A stretch of DNA of 41,629 nt, from assembly GCF_025583945.1 (NCBI RefSeq), contig NZ_JAOEGU010000034.1:1-41629 (forward strand), read 5' to 3'. The notes beneath the pieces were generated by a model, which saw nothing but the letters and a program-made list of their open reading frames with translations, was not told where the DNA came from and made no database searches. Positions 1 to 9,778 of the stretch are shown in pieces; within the stretch, counting starts at the first letter, position 1, and the number at the start of each line of letters is the position of its first letter. A program made the translations under genes and the position numbers. This DNA comes from Methylobacter psychrophilus (lineage in GTDB: Bacteria; Pseudomonadota; Gammaproteobacteria; Methylococcales; Methylomonadaceae).

Positions 1-1
1 A

Positions 2-100
2 ACTTTTTATAAAGTGCGCAGGTTCGTGCATCAACATGCTGTTGAAATACGTCCAATTCTAACACTGATTGGCTTACTCGTTTTCCTGCTGTTTTTCTAA
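2..100 (+). CDS. C-terminal fragment of a possible membrane protein
   Basis: An open frame enters from the left edge and ends at a TAA. Its last 32 residues are a basic stretch (KVRRF) followed by a hydrophobic run ending GLLVFLLFF, which would suit a final transmembrane helix. It would converge on yajQ, whose stop lies 46 bases away. The fragment is too short to assign a family, and a chance open frame is possible. Confidence 0.3.
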   Translation, partial: TFYKVRRFVHQHAVEIRPILTLIGLLVFLLFF

Positions 101-146
101 GCTTAAAAACTTGAACATCGAGTAAAAGATTATCCGGCTTGGGTCA

Positions 147-629
147 TTAATCCCTGAAATTATCGTATTGCAGCGGCATTTCCAGTTTTTCATCTTTTAG
201 CATTTGAATAACCTCTTGCAGGTCATCGCGTTTTTTTCCGGTCACTCTGACTTTATCGCCTTGAATGGCCGCTTGCACTTTGAGTTTTTTATCTTTAATT
301 AATTTAACTATTTTTTTTGCCAGCACGCTCTCAAGGCCTTGCTTTAAGGTGATTTCCTGGCGCATCATTTTGCCGCTGCCCTTGGCATCACCAACGTCCA
401 TACAGCCCACGTCAACGCCGCGTCGACTGAGTTTTGTACAGACTACACTGAATATTTGTTGTAACTGAAAGGTTGATTCAGAAATCATGATCAGCTTGTC
501 ATCAGTCAGTTCAATGGATGAATTTGTGCCTTTAAAATCAAAACGGGTGGCAACTTCTTTATTGGCCTGGTCGATAGCGTTTTTAACTTCGTGGGTATCA
601 AATTCGGAAATAATATCAAAGGAAGGCAT
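147..629 (-). CDS. yajQ: YajQ family nucleotide-binding protein
   Basis: A 160-residue protein, the usual length for the YajQ/UPF0234 family, in which members bind nucleotides and some act as cyclic-di-GMP effectors. The N-terminus MPSFDIISEFD, the internal TRFDFKG stretch and the C-terminal MPLQYDNFRD are hallmarks of the family. The ATG start is unambiguous because the conserved MPSFD begins there. It follows cca on the same strand with a 38-base gap, so the two may be co-transcribed. Whether this copy senses c-di-GMP, as the signalling operon at 4735-9778 might make attractive, cannot be read from sequence alone. Confidence 0.93.
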   Translation of the reverse strand: MPSFDIISEFDTHEVKNAIDQANKEVATRFDFKGTNSSIELTDDKLIMISESTFQLQQIFSVVCTKLSRRGVDVGCMDVGDAKGSGKMMRQEITLKQGLESVLAKKIVKLIKDKKLKVQAAIQGDKVRVTGKKRDDLQEVIQMLKDEKLEMPLQYDNFRD

Positions 630-667
630 GGCGTTCAGTTCAAGGTTGGTTAAAAGTTACAGGTATT

Positions 668-1900
668 TTACAGTGCTTTAAATGTATTGATAACCTCGGC
701 AACGACTTTAATGCGTAAACGACGAATTGCTGTGCCGATTTGTGGGCCTTTAAGTTCACTGTTTAAAATAGCCGAGGTGTCTACAGAGGCAGCTGATTTC
801 GCGGCCAGCTTTATCAGTTCTGCCTGAGGGTAGGGAGTTTGTTCAAGTCCGGTTCTGCCTTTGGCATCAGCTTCGCAAGCCAGTAAAAATTCATTTAGCG
901 TATTGTTGGATTTAAACGCGCCTAATATATTTAAAACATCAGTTAAGGTTGCTGCGCGTATTTCAAATACTTTATGGCAATGGGTATGATATTGCATGAC
1001 GTGCATGGCTAATGCTTTAAACGCATTAGGTACACGTAAGCGGCCACATAGTTTTTCCAGAATGGGCAAGCCAATTTTTTCATGACCATAATGATGTGGC
1101 CAGTTTTCCGGTGGCGTGATGCCTTTGCCCAGATCGTGGACCAAAGCTGCAAATCTGACTTCAGGACTGGTTGACAATTGAACGGCCTGTTCCAGACACA
1201 GCATACTGTGGAGACCGGTATCAATTTCAGGATGATATTTTTCCGGTTGTGGTACACCAAACAGGCAACTTATTTCCGGGAAGATTATTGCCAATGCCGT
1301 ACAGCTTTTTAAGGTATAAAAAAATGCCGAGGGCGATTGTTCTTTGAGTACCTTATATAATTCAGCCCAAACCCGTTCAGGCACAAGGTAATCGACTTCA
1401 CCTGCTGCGACCATAGCTTGCATAAGTTCTCTGGTTTCTTCAGCGAGCGTAAAACCCAGATGTCCGTAGCGTGCTGCAAAACGTGCGACACGGAGGATGC
1501 GCACAGGATCTTCAGCGAAAGCGGGTGAAATATGTCGAAAAATTTTATTTTTGATATCTTGTTGGCCTCCGTAAGGATCAATAAGTTCGCCTTTTGGCGT
1601 CATTGCTATGGCATTGATAGTCAGGTCACGACGGATTAAATCCTGTTCCAGGCTGACTTCAGGGGAGGCATGCACGGCAAAACCTTTATAACCGGGTGCG
1701 GTTTTTCGTTCTGTTCTGGCCAACGCATATTCATCATGACTTTGCGGGTGTAAAAATACCGGAAAATCTTTTCCAACCGGTTTAAATCCTTGTTTTATCA
1801 TTGATGCTGGCGTTTCACCAATCACTACCCAGTCTCTTTCTGTGACTGGAAGCCCAAGTAACTGATCGCGAACTGCACCGCCAACAAGGTATGTTTCCAT
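668..1900 (-). CDS. cca: Multifunctional CCA tRNA nucleotidyltransferase (with HD domain)
   Basis: Adds or repairs the 3'-terminal CCA of tRNAs. The 410-residue product matches the length of the long gammaproteobacterial form (about 412). Residues 7-12 are GGAVRD, followed by E21-x-D23 in ERDWVVIG (the metal-binding motif of the nucleotidyltransferase). Then come RRDLTINAIAM and RILRVARFAARY. The C-terminal half carries an HD domain (VHDLGKG, HHYGHE), which in E. coli Cca gives phosphohydrolase activity. The frame stays open 22 codons further upstream, but the conserved METYLVGGAVRD fixes the start at the ATG ending at 1900. No clear Shine-Dalgarno is visible. Confidence 0.95.
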   Translation of the reverse strand: METYLVGGAVRDQLLGLPVTERDWVVIGETPASMIKQGFKPVGKDFPVFLHPQSHDEYALARTERKTAPGYKGFAVHASPEVSLEQDLIRRDLTINAIAMTPKGELIDPYGGQQDIKNKIFRHISPAFAEDPVRILRVARFAARYGHLGFTLAEETRELMQAMVAAGEVDYLVPERVWAELYKVLKEQSPSAFFYTLKSCTALAIIFPEISCLFGVPQPEKYHPEIDTGLHSMLCLEQAVQLSTSPEVRFAALVHDLGKGITPPENWPHHYGHEKIGLPILEKLCGRLRVPNAFKALAMHVMQYHTHCHKVFEIRAATLTDVLNILGAFKSNNTLNEFLLACEADAKGRTGLEQTPYPQAELIKLAAKSAASVDTSAILNSELKGPQIGTAIRRLRIKVVAEVINTFKAL

Positions 1901-2036
1901 GAATTTATTATAAGTTGTTTGTCTATTCAACCTAGAATAGCACAAGCTTACCCAAAAAAGTTTCATAAGTAAGGCTAAACGGCAGGTTACTCAATGAATA
2001 GAGTTTGATATTGGTTATTAATAAGTCAGGTGCATT

Positions 2037-2828
2037 GTGATAGAAATTTTTTTGGTAAGTATTTTATTAGGTATGGTCACAGGATTATTGGCTGGATTAT
2101 TTGGTATCGGGGGGGGCTTGGTTATTGTACCGGTTCTGATTATTTTGTTTACGGCTCAAGGTTTTCCGGCAGAGTTGATAATGTTGATGGCGGTAGCTAC
2201 TTCTTTAGCGTCCATTATTTTAACGGCAATTGCCTCTATTTCAGCCCATCATCGCTTGGGATCAGTGGTGTGGGTTAAAGTGTTCTCTTTAAGCCCCGGG
2301 ATTATTATCGGTGCAGCGGTTGGAGCCGTCATTGCCAAACATATAAATACTGACACTTTACGGATTATTTTGGTGGTTTTTTTATTATATGTTGCGATAC
2401 AAATGGCTTTTCAAATAAAGCCAAAATCTGATCAGATAAAGCAATCCAGGATTTTGGATTTTTTGGTGGCAAACGCTATTGGTTTATTGTCGTCCATTGT
2501 TGGTATCGGTGGTGGTACGTTAACTGTACCGTATCTGGTGCGAGGTCAAATGCTTATGCGTAATGCCGTGGCAGTATCGAGTGCCTGTGGATTACCGATA
2601 GCGATCGCCGGCACGGTCAGTTACGCAATTTTGGGCTGGAATACCTTGGATCTACCCGAATGGAGTTTAGGCTATGTGTATTTACCTGTTTTTGTCGGTA
2701 CCGGGTTAAGCAGTATCGCTACAGCACCCATAGGAGCCAAGTTGGCTCACAAGTTGCCGGCAGCAAAATTAAAACGTTACTTTTCATTACTCCTTTTTGT
2801 CATGGCGGCAAAGTTAATGTGGTATTAA
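2037..2828 (+). CDS. TSUP (TauE/SafE) family membrane transporter
   Basis: A 263-residue, very hydrophobic protein with about eight membrane segments. It has the internal two-fold repeat of the TSUP family: [15 protein letters not shown] near residues 21-34 and [15 protein letters not shown] near residues 151-165. Members move sulfite, sulfoacetate, taurine-derived or other organic anions; the substrate here cannot be inferred. Translation starts at GTG, with an AGG six bases upstream supporting that start. It is divergent from cca and lies 103 bases before msrB on the same strand. A sulfur-compound role beside a methionine-oxidation repair gene is suggestive only. Confidence 0.85.
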   Translation: MIEIFLVSILLGMVTGLLAGLFGIGGGLVIVPVLIILFTAQGFPAELIMLMAVATSLASIILTAIASISAHHRLGSVVWVKVFSLSPGIIIGAAVGAVIAKHINTDTLRIILVVFLLYVAIQMAFQIKPKSDQIKQSRILDFLVANAIGLLSSIVGIGGGTLTVPYLVRGQMLMRNAVAVSSACGLPIAIAGTVSYAILGWNTLDLPEWSLGYVYLPVFVGTGLSSIATAPIGAKLAHKLPAAKLKRYFSLLLFVMAAKLMWY

Positions 2829-2931
2829 AAAACTAAAAATAGTTGATAGTGGTCATGTCGTTCAACTTTTGGCGATGCTGTTGTCATCGCGTACAATGAA
2901 CGCTTTGCATCGTAGGGGGACATGTATAACC

Positions 2932-3330
2932 ATGACAGATAAAAAACACACCAATAATGATGAGTGGGCGGATAAGTTAACGCCGGAACAATTTAGTATT
3001 TGTCGCTTAAAAGGCACCGAGGCACCTTTTACAGGAAAATATAACGATTGTAAAAAGATCGGTATTTATCATTGTATTTGTTGCGGTAGTCCCTTGTTTG
3101 ATTCGGAGGCAAAATTTGACTCAGGTTCAGGTTGGCCAAGTTTCTGGACCGATTTACCGGAAGGTAGTGTGACCGAACATGTTGATGTCAGTCATGGGAT
3201 GCGTCGGGTTGAAGTGATCTGTAAAGTCTGTCATGCGCATTTGGGGCATGTGTTTGAAGATGGTCCTGAGCCCACTGGTCTACGTTATTGCATTAATTCC
3301 GCGTCGCTTGATTTAAAAGAAAAAACGTGA
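2932..3330 (+). CDS. msrB: Peptide-methionine (R)-S-oxide reductase MsrB
   Basis: Reduces the R epimer of methionine sulfoxide in proteins. The 132-residue product contains SGSGWPSFW, two zinc-binding pairs (C48/C51 and C97/C100, the latter in [16 protein letters not shown]) and the catalytic C120 in RYCINSASL. The frame stays open upstream, but the ATG at 2932 starts where the conserved part begins (MTDKKH) and follows a purine-rich AGGGGGA with an 11-base gap. The stop TGA overlaps the GTG start of the next gene, so the two are translationally coupled. No signal peptide is visible, so a cytoplasmic site is expected. Confidence 0.95.
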   Translation: MTDKKHTNNDEWADKLTPEQFSICRLKGTEAPFTGKYNDCKKIGIYHCICCGSPLFDSEAKFDSGSGWPSFWTDLPEGSVTEHVDVSHGMRRVEVICKVCHAHLGHVFEDGPEPTGLRYCINSASLDLKEKT

Positions 3331-4649
3331 GCGCCCGGCAACAGGTACAAAACTTACTGGATTTTATTGATGCCAGTCCCAGTCCCTGGCATGCGGTTAA
3401 AAGTGTGGAAACTCAACTTTTGGCTTTTCAGTTTGTAAAACTCAATGAAACCGTCAAGTGGCAATTACAGCCAGGCGGACGATATTATGTTATCCGTGAT
3501 GATTCCTCGATTATTATTTTTGTGCAAGGCCAAAGACCGTTGGTTGACACGGGATTTAAAATAATCGGCGCACATACTGATTCCCCGGGTTTAAGAATAA
3601 AACCGAATGCTGCCAGTGGTCTGGATGGTTTATTACGGTTGGGAGTTGAAGTTTATGGTGGGCCCATTATTGCCACATTTACCGATCGGGATTTGAGTCT
3701 TGCCGGACGGATCAGTTATAAAAATAATCAAAATGTTATTGTTAGTTTATTGGTAAATTTTGAAAGGCCTTTGTTACGCTTACCCAATCTGGCCATTCAT
3801 ATGAACAGGGCGGTTAATGAAGAAGGCTTAAAGCTGCATAAGCAGAATGAACTACCTTTAATCTTATCAACATTGGCTGAAGAATGCTTGCCCCAAGCTT
3901 ATTTCTCAGAGCTCATCCAGCAGCAATCAGGTTGTGATGCCGAGCGTATTTTATCCTGGGATCTGGCGGCGTATGATACGCAAAAAGGCGTCTTTTGGGG
4001 TGCCGAAAACGAGTTTTATGCCGATAGCCAACTGGATAATTTGGCCTCTTGTCATGCTGCTTTGCAAGCATTGCTGGATGATTCGGTGTTGGATAATGAT
4101 AACACCCTGGTTTGTGCGTTCTTTGATCATGAAGAAATTGGCAGTGAAAGTAATAAAGGTGCCGATGGCAGCTTTCTTGCTGATGTGCTTGAGCGTATTG
4201 CTTTAGGGTCTGAAAATAATAGAGAAGATTTTGCCAGAGCCTTGGCGAAAAGTTTTATGGTTAGTGCCGATATGGCACATGGCTATCACCCTAATTTCCC
4301 TTTAGCCTACGATCCTGATCATAAAGTAACCGTCAATAAAGGACCGGTCATTAAAGTTAACGTTAATCATCGGTACAGCACCGAAAATATTTCACAAGCC
4401 ATGTTTGCTGATTGGTGTGAGCAAGCAGGCGTACCTTATCAAAAATACTCTCATCGTAACGATTTGGCTTGTGGCAGTACTATTGGGCCGATAACATCAG
4501 CCAGATTGGGTATTCGTTCAGTCGATGTTGGTAATCCACTATGGGCCATGCACAGTATCCGGGAAAGCGCCGGGGTATTGGATCATGGTTATATGATAAA
4601 AGTGATGAGAAAGTTTTTTGATGATGTTAATTTGGCCAATTTAGATTAA
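3327..4649 (+). CDS. apeB: M18 family aspartyl-type aminopeptidase
   Basis: A cytosolic zinc aminopeptidase of family M18 (440 residues, usual about 430). Metal-ligand and catalytic segments are recognisable in order: [45 protein letters not shown], and near the end the conserved [10 protein letters not shown]. It starts at GTG within the sequence GTGA, overlapping the msrB stop by 4 bases, with only a weak ribosome site of its own. This suggests it depends on msrB translation. A role in peptide turnover is expected; natural substrates in this family (acidic N-terminal residues) are known only for relatives. Confidence 0.92.
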   Translation: MSARQQVQNLLDFIDASPSPWHAVKSVETQLLAFQFVKLNETVKWQLQPGGRYYVIRDDSSIIIFVQGQRPLVDTGFKIIGAHTDSPGLRIKPNAASGLDGLLRLGVEVYGGPIIATFTDRDLSLAGRISYKNNQNVIVSLLVNFERPLLRLPNLAIHMNRAVNEEGLKLHKQNELPLILSTLAEECLPQAYFSELIQQQSGCDAERILSWDLAAYDTQKGVFWGAENEFYADSQLDNLASCHAALQALLDDSVLDNDNTLVCAFFDHEEIGSESNKGADGSFLADVLERIALGSENNREDFARALAKSFMVSADMAHGYHPNFPLAYDPDHKVTVNKGPVIKVNVNHRYSTENISQAMFADWCEQAGVPYQKYSHRNDLACGSTIGPITSARLGIRSVDVGNPLWAMHSIRESAGVLDHGYMIKVMRKFFDDVNLANLD

Positions 4650-4734
4650 AATCAGCATTTTCAATAATTCAACACAAAGGCAACAGAATTAATTTACCAC
4701 TCCCTACTTTTAACAAGCTAAGTAAACTTAAGCA

Positions 4735-5256
4735 ATGACAGTTATCAGAGTATTTTTTGCTTTGGTTTGTATAGCGTTTTTGCCGGTACTTTTGGCAGAC
4801 GATGCTGTGGTTGAATATAAGGTAAGGGCCGGTTATTTGTACAACTTTACCAAATTTATAACTTGGACTGTCGATAATTCCAAAACGTTTAATCTGTGTG
4901 TTTTGGGGGACGATCCTTTCGCTGAACTAATTGATCCCATTGAAAAATTATCAGTAATGGAGCGAGTTATTAAAGTATTTAGATTTGATAGCTTTAAAAG
5001 TATGGATAAGCAGCCGCACTGCCATATTCTTTATATAAGTTCCTCTATTAAAGAGGGCCTCCATCTCCGAAATTTCAATGACACCTTGGTAGTGGGCGAA
5101 AGTGAACAGTTTATAGATCAAGGCGGAATGATTGGCTTTGTTAACCGGCAGGGTAAAATAAAATTACAAATTAATTTGGAAATGATAACCCGAAGCGGCT
5201 TGAAAATCAGCGCAAAATTATTAGAGGTCGCTGATGTCGTCAAGGGGGCTGAATGA
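4735..5256 (+). CDS. YfiR family periplasmic protein (DUF4154)
   Basis: A 173-residue protein with an N-terminal signal peptide (hydrophobic stretch about 4-20, ending LLADD). The mature part is of YfiR type, with the typical KVRAGYLYNFTKFITW opening, FNLCVLGDDPF, CHILYIS, and closing IGFVNRQGKIKLQINLE. In Pseudomonas, YfiR is a periplasmic protein that represses the diguanylate cyclase YfiN. Here the gene overlaps the next one, a membrane GGDEF/EAL protein, by 4 bases (ATGA), so it most likely controls that enzyme through its periplasmic sensor domain. The start is the first ATG after the aminopeptidase; no strong Shine-Dalgarno is seen. Confidence 0.88.
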   Translation: MTVIRVFFALVCIAFLPVLLADDAVVEYKVRAGYLYNFTKFITWTVDNSKTFNLCVLGDDPFAELIDPIEKLSVMERVIKVFRFDSFKSMDKQPHCHILYISSSIKEGLHLRNFNDTLVVGESEQFIDQGGMIGFVNRQGKIKLQINLEMITRSGLKISAKLLEVADVVKGAE

Positions 5257-7646
5257 TTAAATCTATTGAGAATCTGTCGATAAGACGCAAGTTATTGCTG
5301 ACGTTGGTTTTTCCTAGCGTTATCTCGTTATTATTTGCCAGTTTATTCTTGGTGTTGCTTGAAATTTCAGAATTTCAAAAAAATACCCGTGATGATTTGT
5401 TAACGCTGGCAACCATTATAGGTAACCGTAGTACCGCTGCATTGCTGTTTCATGACACAGATTTGGCCAAAGAGAATTTGGGCGTACTTAATAGCTTACC
5501 CTATGTGCAAGTTGCCTGTCTTTATGATGGGCGAGGCAGTGTTTTTGTCAAGGTATCGAAAAATAACGATGAAAACTTTAAATGTCCGCTATTTATTGAA
5601 AGTGAAAAGTCTCGCTTTAATGCCGCTAATTTATCTATAGTCCAGCCGATTAAAGATAATACCGAAATACTGGGTACTGTTTATATTTATGCTAATTTGG
5701 TTGAGCCATATTGGCGAAAAATACAATTTACCGGATTGCTGTTTTTTGTCTTGGTTAGTGTAACAACATTGACCTTCTTTTTAACAACACCGTTGTTACG
5801 GCTTATTTCAATACCCATCAAAAAACTGCTGGATACCGTCACAGAAATCAGTGATAGCAAAGATTATTCGTTGCGTGCTGTTAAAGTCAATAATGATGAA
5901 GTGGGTGTTTTGGTTGATGCCTTCAATGCTTTGATTGGTACCGTTGAAGCCCAAAATCAGTCTCTGACATGGGCTAAAGATCGTTATCTGGCTCTTTATG
6001 ATGATAACCCTACGATGTTATTTAATATCTCCAAATCCGGCCTTATCTTATCGGTTAACCGTACCGGTGCCAAACAGCTGGGTTTGATTGTTGATGATTT
6101 GCATGGTCGTTCGATTTTTCATTTTATGCATTCAGATGATTTACCAATAATGCACGCTTTGGTTGAAGATTGCCTGATGAATCCCTTATCCATACATAAA
6201 CAGGAATTTAAGCTGGTTTGTTACGATAAACGCTTTATTTGGGTTAAGGCAACCGCCAAGCTGGTTGACAATGAAAATCAGCAATGTAGTTTATTGGTGG
6301 TTTTTGAAGATGTAACCGAAGCTCACGATTTGACTGAGACAATTATTTTTCAGGCCAGTCATGATGCCTTGACCGGGCTGGCAAATCGCAGTGAATTTGA
6401 TAAACGTATCAATCAATTGGTTGCCTTGCGTGCCGACGGTTCTGAAAATGTTTTGTGTTATCTGGATCTGGATCAATTTAAAGTCGTTAACGATACCTGT
6501 GGGCATCTTGCCGGTGATGAGTTGCTCAGGCAATTAGGCGACGTGTTAAGAAAGAATTTACGTAAAAATGATTTTATAGCGCGTTTGGGTGGTGATGAGT
6601 TTGGTTTATTAATGTATCAATGTTCGTTGGGACAAGCGTTTCAAGCCTGCGAAAAAATACGCGATATAATTAACGATTTTCAATTTTGTTGGGAAGACAG
6701 AAGTTTTAAAGTCGGTGTCAGTATTGGTATTTCATCGATTAACGCCACGAGTAGTAATGCTGTAGATCTTCTTAAAGAGGCCGATTCTGCCTGTTATGCC
6801 GCAAAAGACAGAGGCAGAAATCGGGTGCATATTTTCTTGCCTGATGATGAAGAATTAGCGCAACGGCATGGGGAAATGCAATGGGTATCAAAAATACAGC
6901 GGGGCCTCGAAAAAAACAGCTTTTGTCTTTATGGGCAACCGATAGTTTCAATTGCCGATAATGAAGAAAAGATGCACTTTGAAACGTTGGTTCGTTATCG
7001 CGATGATAACGGCTTTATTATTCCGCCTGGCGCATTTTTGCCGGCTGCCGAACGTTATAATATGGCCTCTGCACTGGATCGATGGGTTATTAGTCATCTA
7101 TTTGAGTGGCTCGCCAACAAGCCTGATTTTTTGGAAAATTTGTCGCTTTGCTCGGTTAATTTGTCTGGTGTCTCGCTATCGGATGATATCATGCTGAAGT
7201 TTATTACCGAACAATTTAGCTTGTGGGCCATACCAACTCATAAAATCTGTTTTGAGATAACAGAAACCGCTGCCATTGCCAATTTATCAAGTGCCACTAA
7301 CTTTATCAATCATTTAAGGGAGGGGGGATCTTTATTCTCACTGGATGATTTTGGTAGCGGTTTGTCTTCGTTTGCTTATTTAAAAAACCTGCCGGTCGAT
7401 TTTCTTAAAATTGACGGTTTATTTGTTAAAGATATTGTCGACGATGAAGTTGATTTGGCCATGGTGAGAGCCATTAATGAAGTCGGACATATTATGGGTA
7501 AAAAGACCATTGCTGAATTTGTCGAAAATGAAAAAATCTTCAACCTGCTTAAGGAACTGGGTGTTGATTATGCCCAAGGCTATGGTATCAGTAAGCCGGT
7601 GCCTCTGGATGAACTTATTTTGATAAAGCCTTTTACACCGGTATGA
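5253..7646 (+). CDS. Membrane-anchored GGDEF/EAL cyclic-di-GMP enzyme with HAMP and PAS domains
   Basis: A 797-residue protein. Order: transmembrane helix (about 14-36), periplasmic sensor (about 38-155), second transmembrane helix (about 158-182), HAMP linker (about 183-235), PAS domain (about 245-355), GGDEF domain and EAL domain. The cyclase motif RLGGDEFG is intact (GGDEF at 446-450), and RKND five residues before it matches the RxxD inhibitory site. In the EAL domain the signature reads ETL (577-579). The catalytic DDFGSG (698-703) and the later E in AEFVENE are kept, so phosphodiesterase activity is plausible. It overlaps the YfiR-like gene before it and the TonB receptor gene after it by 4 bases each. 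The periplasmic YfiR-like protein is the likely regulator. Confidence 0.93.
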   Translation: MIKSIENLSIRRKLLLTLVFPSVISLLFASLFLVLLEISEFQKNTRDDLLTLATIIGNRSTAALLFHDTDLAKENLGVLNSLPYVQVACLYDGRGSVFVKVSKNNDENFKCPLFIESEKSRFNAANLSIVQPIKDNTEILGTVYIYANLVEPYWRKIQFTGLLFFVLVSVTTLTFFLTTPLLRLISIPIKKLLDTVTEISDSKDYSLRAVKVNNDEVGVLVDAFNALIGTVEAQNQSLTWAKDRYLALYDDNPTMLFNISKSGLILSVNRTGAKQLGLIVDDLHGRSIFHFMHSDDLPIMHALVEDCLMNPLSIHKQEFKLVCYDKRFIWVKATAKLVDNENQQCSLLVVFEDVTEAHDLTETIIFQASHDALTGLANRSEFDKRINQLVALRADGSENVLCYLDLDQFKVVNDTCGHLAGDELLRQLGDVLRKNLRKNDFIARLGGDEFGLLMYQCSLGQAFQACEKIRDIINDFQFCWEDRSFKVGVSIGISSINATSSNAVDLLKEADSACYAAKDRGRNRVHIFLPDDEELAQRHGEMQWVSKIQRGLEKNSFCLYGQPIVSIADNEEKMHFETLVRYRDDNGFIIPPGAFLPAAERYNMASALDRWVISHLFEWLANKPDFLENLSLCSVNLSGVSLSDDIMLKFITEQFSLWAIPTHKICFEITETAAIANLSSATNFINHLREGGSLFSLDDFGSGLSSFAYLKNLPVDFLKIDGLFVKDIVDDEVDLAMVRAINEVGHIMGKKTIAEFVENEKIFNLLKELGVDYAQGYGISKPVPLDELILIKPFTPV

Positions 7647-9778
7647 GTATGAAGGTTAAAATTATTTTTTATATGAAACGCCTGGCTTTTATTAGCTACC
7701 TGAGTTCAGGTATAGCCGCTGCTGCTGAAGAGAGTGTGGAGGATTTTTTTGCTATGTCGCCGGCACAACTGGCGGCAACGCCGGTGACTATTGCTACCGG
7801 CACACCAACACCGGTTTTTCAATCTGCGGCATCGACCAGTGTGGTGACCGCCGAGCAAATTAAATCCATGGGTGCAACCGAACTGCATGAGGTGTTGGAA
7901 ACCATCCCCGGCGTCCATGCCAGTCTCCAACCCAATTCCTATGATTATAACTACAGCATACGTGGTATCGCCAATTCGACCAACTCGGAGGTTTTGATAC
8001 TGTTAAACGGTACCCGGATTACTACGCCTTCCGGTGGTACATTAATGACCGGTACGGAGATGCCTCTTGAGGCTATTCAGCGCGTGGAAGTGATTAGGGG
8101 GCCAGGCTCTGCTTTGTATGGCGCAGATGCTTTTGCCGGTGTTATCAATATCATTACCAAAAAAGCCAAAGATATCAACGGCTCGGTATTGGGAGTACGT
8201 GCCGGCGATCATGGTACTCAGAGCGGCTGGGGGCAGCAGAGCGCTGAATGGGCCGGTTGGGATATTGCCACCAGTCTGCAATATCAGCGTAACGATGGCG
8301 ATCAGGGACGCATTGTGACTGCCGATGCTCAAACCGGTTTTGATAATGCGTTTGGAACTCATGCCTCTTTGGCTCCGGGGCCTATGAATACCAATTATGA
8401 AACCTACAACGGACATCTTAATTTACAGCGCAAACATTGGGATATCGGTTTTTGGGCATTTAATACCAATGGCGGTACTCGTGCAGGGCTTGTCGGTGCC
8501 TTGGATCCGAATGGTAACGCCAACGGTCAACAATTTTTAGGTGATGTGCGGTTTTCGACTGAAGACTGGCTGGATAACTGGGAACTGACGGCTCATGCCA
8601 GCTATCAGCAAGCTGATTTTCAGGCTCAAACACACGCTTTCCCAAATAATGCCGAGTTACCTATAGGCTCTAACGGTAATATTAATGCCTCTGGTAGCAG
8701 TGCATTGGTTGTATTTCCTAATGGTGTTAATACTGATCTAGGACGAAAAGAGACAATTCCCTCGCTGGAATTGGGCTCAATTTACAAAGGACTGGACAAG
8801 CATATCCTGCGTTTTAGCACCGCATTTCGATATGAAAAAATGGCTACAAATCAAAGTAGTAATTTCGGATATGGTGTTCAGAATGGTATTGGTGGTGCAT
8901 TAGTCAATGTAACCGGTACGCCCTATGTTTATTTGCCGGATACACATCGGACTATCGGCTCTTTGGTCGCGCAGGATGAATGGCAGCTTGCCGCTGATTG
9001 GCAGTTGACCGCAGGTCTGCGTTATGATCATTATTCCGATTTTGGCGGAACTTTTAACCCGCGTGCCGCTTTGGTTTGGGACATTAACAAACAACTCACC
9101 AGTAAGTTGATGTATGGCAAAGCCTTTAGAGCGCCCACTTTTTTAGAGCTCTATACCCAGAATAGCCCGGTTGTGGCAGGTAACCCCGATTTAAAACCAG
9201 AAACCATCAATACTTATGAATGGGCTTTAAATTACCGTCCAATATCATCACTGAGCACTTCAGCCAATGTTTATTATTATCAGATTAGTAATCTGATAGC
9301 ACAAGTAGCTAATTTAGGTACAGTTGCAAGCAACTATCAGAATAGTGGTAATCAAAACGGCTATGGATCAGAGGTTGAAGCTAATTGGCAATGGAATGAG
9401 CAATGGAATGTAAAAGGTAATTATGCCTGGCAACATGCCATTAACGAGACAACCAAAAGTAGTGTGATTGGCGTGCCTGCACAGCATCTTTATGTGGCGC
9501 TGGTTTGGAAATTTTTGCCCCAGTGGCAATTACAACCCCAGCTTAACTGGATCGGTAGTAGAACGGGCAATGTCAATCAGCAGTTGAGCGATTATGAAAC
9601 CATCGACTTCACGTTGCGAGGTCAAAAGCTGTTTGGCCATCTCAATCTGGCGGCGTCTTTACGTAATGCGCTCGATGCGCAATATTATGAACCAACATTT
9701 ATATCATTGCCTGCAACGCTGCCGATGCAGGGAAGAAGCTTTTATCTCGAAGCGTCAATTAATTTTGATGCCTTCTGA
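7643..9778 (+). CDS. TonB-dependent receptor, third gene of the YfiR-GGDEF/EAL operon
   Basis: A 711-residue outer-membrane receptor. After a signal peptide comes MSPAQLAATPVTIATG, resembling the start of receptors linked to signalling genes, then a plug domain (about 55-170: TELHEVLETIPGVH, SIRGIA, RVEVIRGPGSALYGADAFAGVINIITKK). A beta-barrel follows with a receptor box (KAFRAPTFLELY, NPDLKPET) and the terminal Phe typical of barrels. The ATG overlaps the preceding TGA; two later ATGs (7649, 7673) are alternatives, and the third gives the neatest signal peptide. Siderophore, vitamin or other ligand cannot be told. The overlap implies equimolar or coupled production with the c-di-GMP enzyme. 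Confidence 0.92.
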   Translation: MSMKVKIIFYMKRLAFISYLSSGIAAAAEESVEDFFAMSPAQLAATPVTIATGTPTPVFQSAASTSVVTAEQIKSMGATELHEVLETIPGVHASLQPNSYDYNYSIRGIANSTNSEVLILLNGTRITTPSGGTLMTGTEMPLEAIQRVEVIRGPGSALYGADAFAGVINIITKKAKDINGSVLGVRAGDHGTQSGWGQQSAEWAGWDIATSLQYQRNDGDQGRIVTADAQTGFDNAFGTHASLAPGPMNTNYETYNGHLNLQRKHWDIGFWAFNTNGGTRAGLVGALDPNGNANGQQFLGDVRFSTEDWLDNWELTAHASYQQADFQAQTHAFPNNAELPIGSNGNINASGSSALVVFPNGVNTDLGRKETIPSLELGSIYKGLDKHILRFSTAFRYEKMATNQSSNFGYGVQNGIGGALVNVTGTPYVYLPDTHRTIGSLVAQDEWQLAADWQLTAGLRYDHYSDFGGTFNPRAALVWDINKQLTSKLMYGKAFRAPTFLELYTQNSPVVAGNPDLKPETINTYEWALNYRPISSLSTSANVYYYQISNLIAQVANLGTVASNYQNSGNQNGYGSEVEANWQWNEQWNVKGNYAWQHAINETTKSSVIGVPAQHLYVALVWKFLPQWQLQPQLNWIGSRTGNVNQQLSDYETIDFTLRGQKLFGHLNLAASLRNALDAQYYEPTFISLPATLPMQGRSFYLEASINFDAF

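Noticed and set aside
8042-8416. 124-codon open frame antisense to the first TonB receptor
   Set aside because: Shadow of a GC-balanced coding gene. It has no ribosome site or recognised motif and lies wholly inside a confident receptor gene.
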